DNA of 5,608 nucleotides from an uncultured Streptococcus sp. (GTDB lineage Bacteria; Bacillota; Bacilli; Lactobacillales; Streptococcaceae): NCBI RefSeq assembly GCF_943912555.1, contig NZ_CALTUR010000107.1:1-5608 (forward strand), read 5' to 3'. Shown here piece by piece: positions 1-5,303 of this stretch. The notes beneath the pieces are model-generated. The model worked only from the letters and a program-made list of their open reading frames with translations, was not told where the DNA came from and ran no database searches. How positions within the stretch are numbered: the stretch's first letter is position 1; the number at the start of each line of letters is the position of its first letter. The position numbers and the translations under genes are program-made.

Positions 1-81
1 AACTAATACGTTATTAGAAGTATTTAATTTTTTAAATCAAAAGGAATTTTCTAACTAGTAAAAAATAAAAAAGGAAAAATC
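1..81. other. Leader region upstream of galE
   Basis: This AT-rich stretch has no gene. It contains a 15-bp palindrome at 3-17 (CTAATA-CGT-TATTAG) and a second AT-only inverted repeat at 22-37 (ATTTAA-TTTT-TTAAAT). The first could be an operator or the end of an upstream terminator, but no T-tract follows it directly. The ribosome binding site for galE is AAGGA at 71-75, 6 nt before the ATG at 82. I could not identify a convincing -35/-10 pair, so the galE promoter may lie upstream of the window. Confidence 0.4.
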
Positions 82-1083
82 ATGATAAAAACAATTCTTG
101 TTACAGGTGGAGCTGGCTACATTGGCTCCCATACCGTTAAAGCTCTTTTAAATGCAGGCTACCAGGTGCATGTATTAGATAATCTCTCTACAGGAAATCG
201 TTTAGCTGTAGATAGTCGTGCTAGCTTTAAACAACTGGATGTTTATGATGCCAGTGCCTTAAAAACTTACTTGGAAGAAAACAAGATTGACGCTGTTCTT
301 CATTGTGCAGGTGAGATTGTTGTGAGCGAAAGTATTGAAAATCCAAGCAAATACTTCACTGCCAATGTTGCGGGTATGAACCAAGTTCTCAAAGTCTTAT
401 CTGAAGTCGGCATTCAAAAAATCATGTTCTCTTCGACTGCTTCTCTCTATGGTAATAACTGTATTGACAAGCCAGCTACTGAAGATACCCTGCTCGACCC
501 TGTTAACCCTTATGCAGAGACAAAACTGATGGGCGAACGAATGATTTACTGGATGGCTAATCGCTACGATTGGAAATATGTTATTTTCCGTTATTTTAAT
601 GTTGCTGGGGCTGAAATGGATGCTTCAAACGGTCTGCGTGTAAAAAATCCAACTCACATCATTCCCAATATCAACAAAACCGCATTGGGACAAAATGATA
701 GCCTAAAAATATTTGGAGATGACTACGATACACGTGACGGTTCATGTATTCGAGATTACATTCATGTCTTGGATCTTGCACAGGCTCATGTTAAAGGAAT
801 GAACTACCTATTTCAAGAAGACAGTTCTTCTCAAATCTTTAACTTGGGAACTGAAAAGGGCTATACCGTCAAAGAAATCTTTAAAACTGCTGAAGAATTG
901 CTTAACCAAGAAATTCCACACGAAATTGTTGCGCGTCGTGCTGGTGATCCAGCCAGCGTCCTAGCAGATGCCTCAAAAGCTAAAAAATATCTTGATTGGA
1001 AGGCTAGCTACTCCCTCGAAGATATTATTTTATCGGATTATCATTGGCGTGTTAAAGAAGGTAAAAACATTTCGGAGAAATAA
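82..1083 (+). CDS. galE: UDP-glucose 4-epimerase (GalE), extended SDR family
   Basis: This cytosolic enzyme interconverts UDP-glucose and UDP-galactose using bound NAD, feeding the Leloir pathway and surface polysaccharide synthesis. The 333-aa length is normal for the family and the gene is complete. Seen: the NAD-binding GGAGYIG loop at residues 9-15; VLDNLSTGN (31-39), the usual strand-2 region; FSSTASLYG (116-124), where Thr119 stands at the catalytic Ser/Thr position; the catalytic YAETK (Tyr144, Lys148); RYFNVAGA (170-177); and the GalE-typical FGDDYDTRDG...RDYIHV block (211-229). The segment HCAGEIVVSESIENP (74-88) departs from the common HFAA..V.ES pattern, so this may be a divergent paralogue. 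The start is supported by AAGGA 6 nt upstream. It faces the minus-strand operon tail to tail and ends in its own terminator at 1203-1251. It is probably a host gene and not part of the element. Activity on UDP-GlcNAc/GalNAc cannot be excluded. Confidence 0.93.
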   Translation: MIKTILVTGGAGYIGSHTVKALLNAGYQVHVLDNLSTGNRLAVDSRASFKQLDVYDASALKTYLEENKIDAVLHCAGEIVVSESIENPSKYFTANVAGMNQVLKVLSEVGIQKIMFSSTASLYGNNCIDKPATEDTLLDPVNPYAETKLMGERMIYWMANRYDWKYVIFRYFNVAGAEMDASNGLRVKNPTHIIPNINKTALGQNDSLKIFGDDYDTRDGSCIRDYIHVLDLAQAHVKGMNYLFQEDSSSQIFNLGTEKGYTVKEIFKTAEELLNQEIPHEIVARRAGDPASVLADASKAKKYLDWKASYSLEDIILSDYHWRVKEGKNISEK

Positions 1084-1202
1084 ATCATAACCAGCCCTCT
1101 GTGAACTACACCTCATGAAAAAAGACTGAGTTATATTTACTTAACAAGGTGAGACTGGGCAAAAGTCTTTAAAATTAGAAAACGCATAGTATCGCTGAAC
1201 TG
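1084..1202. other. Non-coding spacer after galE, repeat debris
   Basis: I see no gene here. A weak inverted repeat, AAAGACT (1121-1127) with AGTCTTT (1164-1170), encloses a smaller GTTA/TAAC pair. The stretch around 1150-1170 (GTGAGACTGGGCAAAAGTC) and the AAAACGCATAGTATC segment (1179-1193) look like the degenerate intergenic repeat and IS remnants commonly met in streptococcal genomes; that resemblance is from memory. Together with 1203-1424 it forms a 341-base gene-free interval between the convergent galE and CPBP genes. Confidence 0.5.
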
Positions 1203-1251
1203 CACCCCAAAAGTTAGACAGAAAAAATCTAACTTTTGGGGTGTTTTTTTT
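1203..1251 (+). terminator. Strong intrinsic terminator of galE, IS-end-like
   Basis: The arms 1203-1218 (CACCCCAAAAGTTAGA) and 1228-1243 (TCTAACTTTTGGGGTG) form a perfect 16-bp stem with a 9-nt loop, followed by eight T residues at 1244-1251. This is a textbook rho-independent terminator on the plus strand, 120 nt after the galE stop. The left flank reading CTGAACTGCACCCCAAAAG resembles the terminal inverted repeat of streptococcal IS3-family elements, so the terminator may descend from an IS end. That origin is inference; the structure itself is plain in the sequence. Confidence 0.9.
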
Positions 1252-1290
1252 CGTCTCGCACTAGCGGATTGAGACGAACTGAGAGTCACA

Positions 1291-1339
1291 CAAAAAGAAA
1301 ATCAGTGGAAGTTAGTCTAAGACGAATTTCCACTGATTT
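1291..1339 (-). terminator. Probable terminator of the minus-strand operon
   Basis: The arms AAATCAGTGGAA (1299-1310) and TTCCACTGATTT (1328-1339) make a perfect 12-bp stem with a 17-nt loop that itself holds a GTCT-A-AGAC palindrome. Read on the minus strand the stem runs into TTTTCTTTTTG (1301 down to 1291), a T-rich tract typical of an intrinsic terminator. It lies about 85 nt after the stop of the CPBP gene and is the first terminator-like structure after the operon. On the plus strand it lacks a good T-tract directly after the stem, so it is better placed as the minus-strand terminator. Confidence 0.72.
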
Positions 1340-1424
1340 CACGCATTTTTCTAATACTAAAAGCTAGGTTGTGGGAAACTGGAAGTTAGTTTTAGAAGTT
1401 ACCCTAAAAATCAGGTCAACTATT
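1340..1424. other. 3' spacer after the CPBP gene with a diverged direct repeat
   Basis: This is non-coding. It holds a 19-bp segment at 1380-1398 that matches 1306-1324 at 16 of 19 positions (core TGGAAGTTAGT identical), giving a diverged direct repeat about 74 bp apart. TTTTCTAAT at 1347-1355 is the inverse of ATTAGAAAA at 1174-1182, so a 9-bp inverted repeat brackets the two terminators. Either could be repeat debris or a remnant of an element end; no known attachment core was recognised. Confidence 0.35.
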
Positions 1425-2012
1425 TTAAAAAAGCAGCAAACTATAAACTAGTAGGTTCCACACCAAATGTAGCCCCATACTGCCCCATAAGTCCGATTTA
1501 TAGCGTTCCATCCCTAAAAACATTCCAAGTGAAACATATAAACACCAAGCTAGAATGGTTCCTGGATGATGTACTAAGGCAAATAAAACACTTGTCAACG
1601 CAACTCGAATATCTAATTTTCTCACCAAATTCCATATAATTTCTCGATACAGAAATTCTTCAACCATACTCGCATTGATTAAGAACAATAAAAATGAAAA
1701 CCAAGGAACCTGATGTTGTAGGCCAATTAAGTTTGCTTGATTCGTGCTTCCTTGAGCATGGATTAGACTAAAACATAGACTTATAATCAGTAGGCTAGCT
1801 AATCCTATACCAAGCCATTTCATCCTAGATTTCATACTGACCTTATGCGCTTTTTTGCGTTGATCATACATCCATAAAAAAGAAATGAGCGACGCTCCAT
1901 AGAGAATCTCTAGTATAGTTAACTCACCGATACAAAGAAATTTCAGTAAGTATAGAGATACCAATAGGACATTTACTTGTTGGAATATATAAACTGGAAT
2001 TATTCTTTTCAT
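1425..2012 (-). CDS. CPBP family intramembrane protease-like protein
   Basis: A 195-aa polytopic membrane protein of the CPBP (CAAX protease and bacteriocin-processing, also called Abi) family. Hydrophobic segments lie near residues 5-26, 33-48, 66-85, 103-117, 136-148, 152-167 and 178-195. All three family motifs are visible: EExxxR as VEEFLYRE (Glu118, Glu119, Arg123), FxxxH as FALVH (Phe144, His148), and HxxxN as HLVWN (His182, Asn186), so it is probably an intact intramembrane enzyme. Known members process prenylated proteins or act in bacteriocin self-immunity; the substrate here is unknown. It is the last gene of the operon. Its GGAGG lies inside the final CGG AGG codons of the Spx-like gene, whose stop is only 2 nt from this ATG, so translation is likely coupled. 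Element maintenance, immunity, or an abortive-infection-like role are all inference. Confidence 0.82.
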   Translation of the reverse strand: MKRIIPVYIFQQVNVLLVSLYLLKFLCIGELTILEILYGASLISFLWMYDQRKKAHKVSMKSRMKWLGIGLASLLIISLCFSLIHAQGSTNQANLIGLQHQVPWFSFLLFLINASMVEEFLYREIIWNLVRKLDIRVALTSVLFALVHHPGTILAWCLYVSLGMFLGMERYKSDLWGSMGLHLVWNLLVYSLLLF

Positions 2013-2014
2013 AG

Positions 2015-2641
2015 TTACCTCCGAAATAAATCTTCATAATCTAAATCTAATACCTGCACAATCCTTTCTACCCATGGACTTTGAGGCATTCGTTGTTCCA
2101 TCTTATAGTGACGAATCTTTTGATACAAACGATTCAATTCACTTGGATAGTGAAACTCTCCCGCAAACATTTTTCTGGTTAACTCAATCCAGCTGATATT
2201 TCTTTCAGCCAAAATAATGGACAAGTTCTCCCAAAATCGTTCTGCCATATTGATTCTCCTATAGTTAGATAAATAATGTGTTTGTGCCATGTAAATCAAT
2301 TGTTTCGTATCTCTTGGCAATAAAGCTCTAGCCTCCTCCAGATTCAGATTTGGATAAACTCGCTTATTTGAAACCGCAAGAGGAAGTCTGATGGTTAGTT
2401 CAGGATTTTTTAATATCATTTCGATGAAATCTGTTAATTTTAGGTTATCTCGATTCTTAAAACGTAATAAATTTGGAGATAAAAACTCGAAACAATCTGA
2501 AGAATAGCTCATCATCTCAATTAATTTGTCCTTTGTCATTTCAGAAACTGAATGACAAGATACATCGATGCCATAGTTTTGGAAGAAGTCTAAAAGAAGT
2601 TGATTTCTTTGGCTATTTTTACTTAGATAGAGATCAATCAT
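2015..2641 (-). CDS. Spx/ArsC-like domain fused to putative HTH, regulator
   Basis: A 208-aa protein whose first ~120 residues follow the Spx/ArsC reductase-like fold: IDLYLSKNS (2-10) matches the strand-1 region, FIEMILKNPELTIRLPL (72-88) matches the Spx segment ending in NP.LLRRP, and YPNLNLEEARALLPR (96-110) matches the GYNEDEIRRFLPR block. The redox CxxC of Spx is replaced by S10-Q-R-N13, so thiol switching is not expected. Residues ~130-208 look like a Cro/XRE-type helix-turn-helix (ILAERNISWIELTRKMF, then VERIVQVLDLDYEDLFRR, like the closing helices of that family). Inferred role: a transcription factor of the element, binding either RNA polymerase or DNA. Its ATG overlaps the upstream stop by 8 nt. 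Its SD sits in GGGAGGTCTCCC, a small palindrome that could modestly mask it. The HTH call is moderate; the Spx-like call is stronger. Confidence 0.75.
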   Translation of the reverse strand: MIDLYLSKNSQRNQLLLDFFQNYGIDVSCHSVSEMTKDKLIEMMSYSSDCFEFLSPNLLRFKNRDNLKLTDFIEMILKNPELTIRLPLAVSNKRVYPNLNLEEARALLPRDTKQLIYMAQTHYLSNYRRINMAERFWENLSIILAERNISWIELTRKMFAGEFHYPSELNRLYQKIRHYKMEQRMPQSPWVERIVQVLDLDYEDLFRR

Positions 2642-3083
2642 GGGAGACCTCCCAAAGATTCGGTTCCATTTGATATTCTGAGACGATTAAGGAATCTAAT
2701 AAATTTGCGAAGTTAATCGGTTTCTTGTCTTCATCAAAAGCTTTTACAGTTACTTGGGTTGTAAGTATTCCCTCTTTTCCCTCAGCTCTATAGCCTTGTC
2801 CATATAAAACAAAAACAAGATTCTGATGATCATCTACAAAGGCATCAGCTCCGTTCTTTATATCCTGACTTTCAAGGAATTCCATAATGTTTTGAAGATA
2901 GGATTCGTAAAATAGGGGGTAGTTGTGTTTTTTATGGTAATCATCTAAAAATGTCACCTCAAACTCACATGGATAATTGGGCATCAAAAATATTTGTTCA
3001 TCCAGCTGTTTGATTTCTGCGTCATGTAATTCTGTTTCTAATTCATCACAATCTAGTATTGATTCTTTATTTAATGCTTTCAT
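2634..3083 (-). CDS. Conserved-looking acidic hypothetical protein
   Basis: A 149-aa soluble protein that I do not recognise. By hand count it has about 31 Asp/Glu against 11 Lys/Arg, a net charge near -20, with acidic residues spread over its whole length and concentrated at 12-29. No signal peptide, membrane helix or known motif is visible; aromatic/hydrophobic stretches (FVLYGQGY, 91-98; LLDSLIVSEYQ, 128-138) suggest a folded domain. It starts 17 nt inside the 3' end of the methyltransferase gene, with a GAGG ribosome site at about 8 nt, and its stop overlaps the Spx-like start. Position and charge allow a guess at a partner of the methyltransferase or a DNA-mimic, but there is no direct evidence. 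The reading frame is well supported by coupling and RBS; function unknown. Confidence 0.78.
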   Translation of the reverse strand: MKALNKESILDCDELETELHDAEIKQLDEQIFLMPNYPCEFEVTFLDDYHKKHNYPLFYESYLQNIMEFLESQDIKNGADAFVDDHQNLVFVLYGQGYRAEGKEGILTTQVTVKAFDEDKKPINFANLLDSLIVSEYQMEPNLWEVSHD

Positions 3084-4425
3084 CTTTTTCCTCTACTTCT
3101 TTTAATTTCTTTGCGATTGCGGCAATCACAGGAACGGTTACACTATTACCAGCTTGTTTATAGAGCTGACTATTACTAGAGACTTTTCTAGCAGCTTCAA
3201 AAGCCCAATCAGGAAAGCCCTGCAATCGAAAACACTCTTTAGGAGTGATTCGTCGTATTCTCAAACGGTAAAATTGTCCATCTATTAAAACACCAGCTAC
3301 TTGGTAAACTTGTTTATCTTCTCCTTCATAGCTAGCCACTACTACTCCCATTTGCCCACTAGTTGTTAACGTATTAGCTATACCTTTTCCAACTCTACCA
3401 CGACGATGCTGAGAACTTGGTCTTTCTAAATTGATTGAATCCCCAATCTCTGCTTGAGCATATCCTTTTTTCGTTGCCTCTCGGACTTTTAGAAATTGGA
3501 TTGGTTCTGGAATCAGTATTTTGGGGATTTTATCTCCTCCTTGCATCGTAGTCAGTGTTGGAGATAAGCCCTCACTTCCATAGACTCTACCAGTTTCCTT
3601 AAAGCTAGTTGGTAAATCTCCAACAACGACAATACCATGGCGATCCTGAGTATTTAAAGTAAACATTGGCTCTTGATTATCCTTGAAACGTCTACCATTT
3701 TGTCTCTTGTCTAATCTGTCTGGTGTCATACAAGGAATCGCAATTTTAAATCCTTCTCCTTTTCCACGAACTAAGGTTGGCGCAAGACCTTCTGAATAAT
3801 AGACTTTACCACTCATTCCACTTTTTGATGGATTCAAATTCCCTAATATTTTTAAAGTCTCAGGGTTAGTTGCTTGACCTTCTCGTCTGAAAGGAAATAA
3901 GAGTCTGGTACCTCTCTTTCTAGAATGTCCGATAATAAACACCCTCTCTCTGTTTTGGGGAACGCCAAAATCCTTACTGTTAAGCATCTGCCACTCAACA
4001 TCAAACCCCAATTCATCAAGCGTGGTAAGGATTGTGGTGAACGTCCGTCCCTTATCGTGATTGAGTAGGCCTTTAACATTTTCAAGAAAAAGAAAACGTG
4101 GTTGGATTTGTTTGGCCGCTCGAGCAATTTCAAAGAATAAAGTTCCTCTAGTATCTTCAAATCCCAATCGTCTTCCTGCGATTGAAAATGCTTGACAAGG
4201 GAATCCCCCACAGATGATATCGACTTTCCCTCTAAGTTTTTTAAATTCGTCATCTGAAACATCTCGTATGTCATGAAATTCAATTTCTCCTTCCGTTTGA
4301 AAAATGGACTTATAAGATTCTCTAGCAAATTTATCAATCTCACAAAATCCAATACACTCGTGTCCGACACTTTCCATTCCTAGTCGAAAGCCACCGATAC
4401 CTGAAAATAAATCAATAAATCTCAT
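3067..4425 (-). CDS. C-5 cytosine-specific DNA methyltransferase
   Basis: Transfers a methyl group from S-adenosylmethionine to carbon 5 of cytosine in a specific DNA site. The 452-aa protein has the ordered motifs of the family: I FSGIGG (7-12, SAM binding), IV GGFPCQAFS (catalytic Cys77), VI LENVKG (Glu115), VIII QNRERVF (157-163), IX RITPKECFRLQGFP (392-405), and X QAGNSVTVPV (424-433). All key residues are present, so it should be active. The region between VIII and IX (about 175-390) is the target recognition domain and contains four related units: GKVYYSEGLAPTL (206-218), EPMFTLNTQ (252-260), GRVYGSEGLSPTLTT (279-293) and GKGIANTLTT (346-355). No restriction endonuclease gene is next to it, so it is an orphan enzyme in this window, as often seen on mobile elements, where it can shield DNA from host restriction. 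Its start overlaps the 33-aa gene by ATGA; GGGGGAT about 8 nt upstream serves as the ribosome site. Sequence specificity cannot be predicted. Confidence 0.95.
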   Translation of the reverse strand: MRFIDLFSGIGGFRLGMESVGHECIGFCEIDKFARESYKSIFQTEGEIEFHDIRDVSDDEFKKLRGKVDIICGGFPCQAFSIAGRRLGFEDTRGTLFFEIARAAKQIQPRFLFLENVKGLLNHDKGRTFTTILTTLDELGFDVEWQMLNSKDFGVPQNRERVFIIGHSRKRGTRLLFPFRREGQATNPETLKILGNLNPSKSGMSGKVYYSEGLAPTLVRGKGEGFKIAIPCMTPDRLDKRQNGRRFKDNQEPMFTLNTQDRHGIVVVGDLPTSFKETGRVYGSEGLSPTLTTMQGGDKIPKILIPEPIQFLKVREATKKGYAQAEIGDSINLERPSSQHRRGRVGKGIANTLTTSGQMGVVVASYEGEDKQVYQVAGVLIDGQFYRLRIRRITPKECFRLQGFPDWAFEAARKVSSNSQLYKQAGNSVTVPVIAAIAKKLKEVEEKDESIK

Positions 4426-4523
4426 TTCTTTATCCCCCCTTTCTTATCGACTATCATTGTCAGAACTGTCACTCCACTTGAAATGACAATGAGCATAACT
4501 AATATCCACTCGATTGGCGACAT
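4422..4523 (-). CDS. Small single-helix membrane peptide (33 aa)
   Basis: A 33-aa gene lying exactly between repA and the methyltransferase gene. Its ATG (4523) directly abuts the repA stop (TAA-ATG) and its TGA overlaps the methyltransferase ATG (ATGA). It has a near-perfect Shine-Dalgarno, AAGGAGGTG, 5-7 nt upstream, embedded in the last repA codons. The peptide starts MSPIEWILVMLIVISSG, with one hydrophobic helix at about residues 5-24, and ends in a Lys-rich tail (DKKGGIKK). This suggests a single-pass membrane peptide with its C-terminus in the cytosol under the positive-inside rule. Function is unknown; toxin-like, regulatory or merely coupling roles are possible. A 9-bp inverted repeat (4454-4462/4484-4492) lies within it. 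The exact stop/start fit and strong ribosome site make translation likely. Confidence 0.72.
   Translation of the reverse strand: MSPIEWILVMLIVISSGVTVLTMIVDKKGGIKK
4454..4492 (-). repeat. Inverted repeat inside the 33-aa gene
   Basis: TCATTGTCA (4454-4462) and TGACAATGA (4484-4492) form a perfect 9-bp inverted repeat separated by 21 nt. In the mRNA it would make a stem-loop about 30 nt before the methyltransferase start. As DNA it could be a binding site for a dimeric regulator. There is no T-tract after it, so it is not a terminator. A chance repeat within coding sequence is possible. Confidence 0.45.
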
Positions 4524-5303
4524 TTAACCACCTCCTTTTCTAACACGGTTGTTCCAAACGGAATACAAGCCATTAAACACAAATTCAGCAAGTACTTCCG
4601 CTCGTCTAACAAAGCGAACATTGTCAAGAGCATACTGATAGATTCTCTCAAAATCAGTCATAGCAATTTCACTGGCTGTTTCAGAAAACCCCTCTCGTCT
4701 AAATTGATCTTGCACCAATCCCCAAATATAATCTCGATCATATTTTGTGACCTTTTCTACTTTTCTTTTCAAGATAGGTTGAGTATCCCTCTCCTCCTCA
4801 TCCTCAATAAATAAAGAATCAGTCTCACTATATTTAGTCTCACTAACTTCAGTCTCACTAGGGGCTGAATGTGAGACGGGGGCCGTTTCATTTTCACCCT
4901 GCCCTAGTCTTTTTTTAACACTAGGCCTGTTTGAATTAGCTACTGGGGTAGAAGATAATTCCCCTAAATAAATCTTATTAGCTAGTCTTCCTTTCTCACT
5001 TGAAGACTGTTGAACTTCATCAATTAAGTCATATTCTTTAAGAGTTTTTTTGATGGACAGTAATTTTGACTTCGAACAACCTAATAGCTTCATCAGTTTA
5101 GAATTAGAAAATACTAAATAGACCGCTCCCTCTTCATCTATCCAACCACGACTGAGAGATAATTCTAAACGATCTTTTAAAATAGAATAAGCCACCTTTA
5201 CTTCTAGTTTCATATCCATATATTTCTCATCCTCAAAAAGAATTTTAGGTAATTTGTAATACCGTTCTGAAGTTTGGTATTGATTTGCGGTAATTCGTTT
5301 CAT
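4524..5303 (-). CDS. repA: RepA_N-family replication initiator
   Basis: A 259-aa replication initiator that should bind origin repeats and start theta-type replication. The N-terminal RepA_N domain spans about residues 8-95: YYKLPKILFEDEKYMDMKLEVKVAYSILKDR is followed by LSRGWIDEEGAVYLVFSN and a helix-turn-helix-like KLMKLLGCSKSKLLSIKKTL, the hallmark order of the family. A low-complexity linker (about 115-180) contains SETEV-SETKY-SETDS, which encodes the iterons described separately. The C-terminal domain (about 186-257, YDRDYIWGLVQDQF to LYSVWNNRV) is like that of ICE and plasmid RepA proteins. Family members drive large Gram-positive plasmids and occur in streptococcal conjugative elements of the Tn5252/ICESa2603 kind. 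The start has GGAGG 6 nt upstream and overlaps the 57-aa stop by ATGA. The C-terminal KGGG is dictated by the Shine-Dalgarno of the next gene. The gene is complete. Confidence 0.88.
   Translation of the reverse strand: MKRITANQYQTSERYYKLPKILFEDEKYMDMKLEVKVAYSILKDRLELSLSRGWIDEEGAVYLVFSNSKLMKLLGCSKSKLLSIKKTLKEYDLIDEVQQSSSEKGRLANKIYLGELSSTPVANSNRPSVKKRLGQGENETAPVSHSAPSETEVSETKYSETDSLFIEDEEERDTQPILKRKVEKVTKYDRDYIWGLVQDQFRREGFSETASEIAMTDFERIYQYALDNVRFVRRAEVLAEFVFNGLYSVWNNRVRKGGG
4821..4877. repeat. Iteron array within repA, candidate replication origin
   Basis: On the plus strand AGTCTCACTA occurs exactly at 4821-4830, 4836-4845 and 4851-4860, a strict 15-bp period. An inverted partner, GTGAGAC, follows at 4871-4877, giving a possible 7-bp stem with a 12-nt loop, next to a GC-rich block (4876-4884). 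In repA these are TAGTGAGACT repeats coding Ser-Glu-Thr three times with identical codons (AGT GAG ACT), each also preceded by a codon ending in T. Origins of RepA_N plasmids are known to lie as iterons inside the rep gene, so this is a strong candidate for the RepA binding sites. The origin function is inference from family knowledge. Confidence 0.72.

Noticed and set aside
3..37. Terminator of a gene upstream of galE
   Set aside because: The palindrome at 3-17 has only a 6-bp AT-rich stem with a 3-nt loop, and the T-tract begins about 10 nt later; this is too weak to call.
1396..1412. Possible rplL-type attachment core (GTTACCCTAAAAAT)
   Set aside because: It matches the remembered core (TTATTTAAGAGTAAC, reverse strand) only partly, and no second copy is in the window.
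2473..2673. A 66-codon plus-strand open frame
   Set aside because: It lies antisense within the Spx-like gene and the end of the acidic-protein gene, has no ribosome site, and its product has no recognisable feature; both minus-strand genes are much better supported.
3852..4370. A 172-codon minus-strand open frame
   Set aside because: It is the alternative frame of the methyltransferase gene, whose motifs I to VIII are encoded across the same bases. It has no start context or domain of its own.
3067..4425. Complete restriction-modification system
   Set aside because: No neighbouring gene has endonuclease motifs; the adjacent acidic protein and Spx-like protein show none.
4821..4877. CRISPR array
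   Set aside because: Three 10-bp repeats with 5-bp spacers are far too short, and they lie inside the repA reading frame; iterons explain them better.
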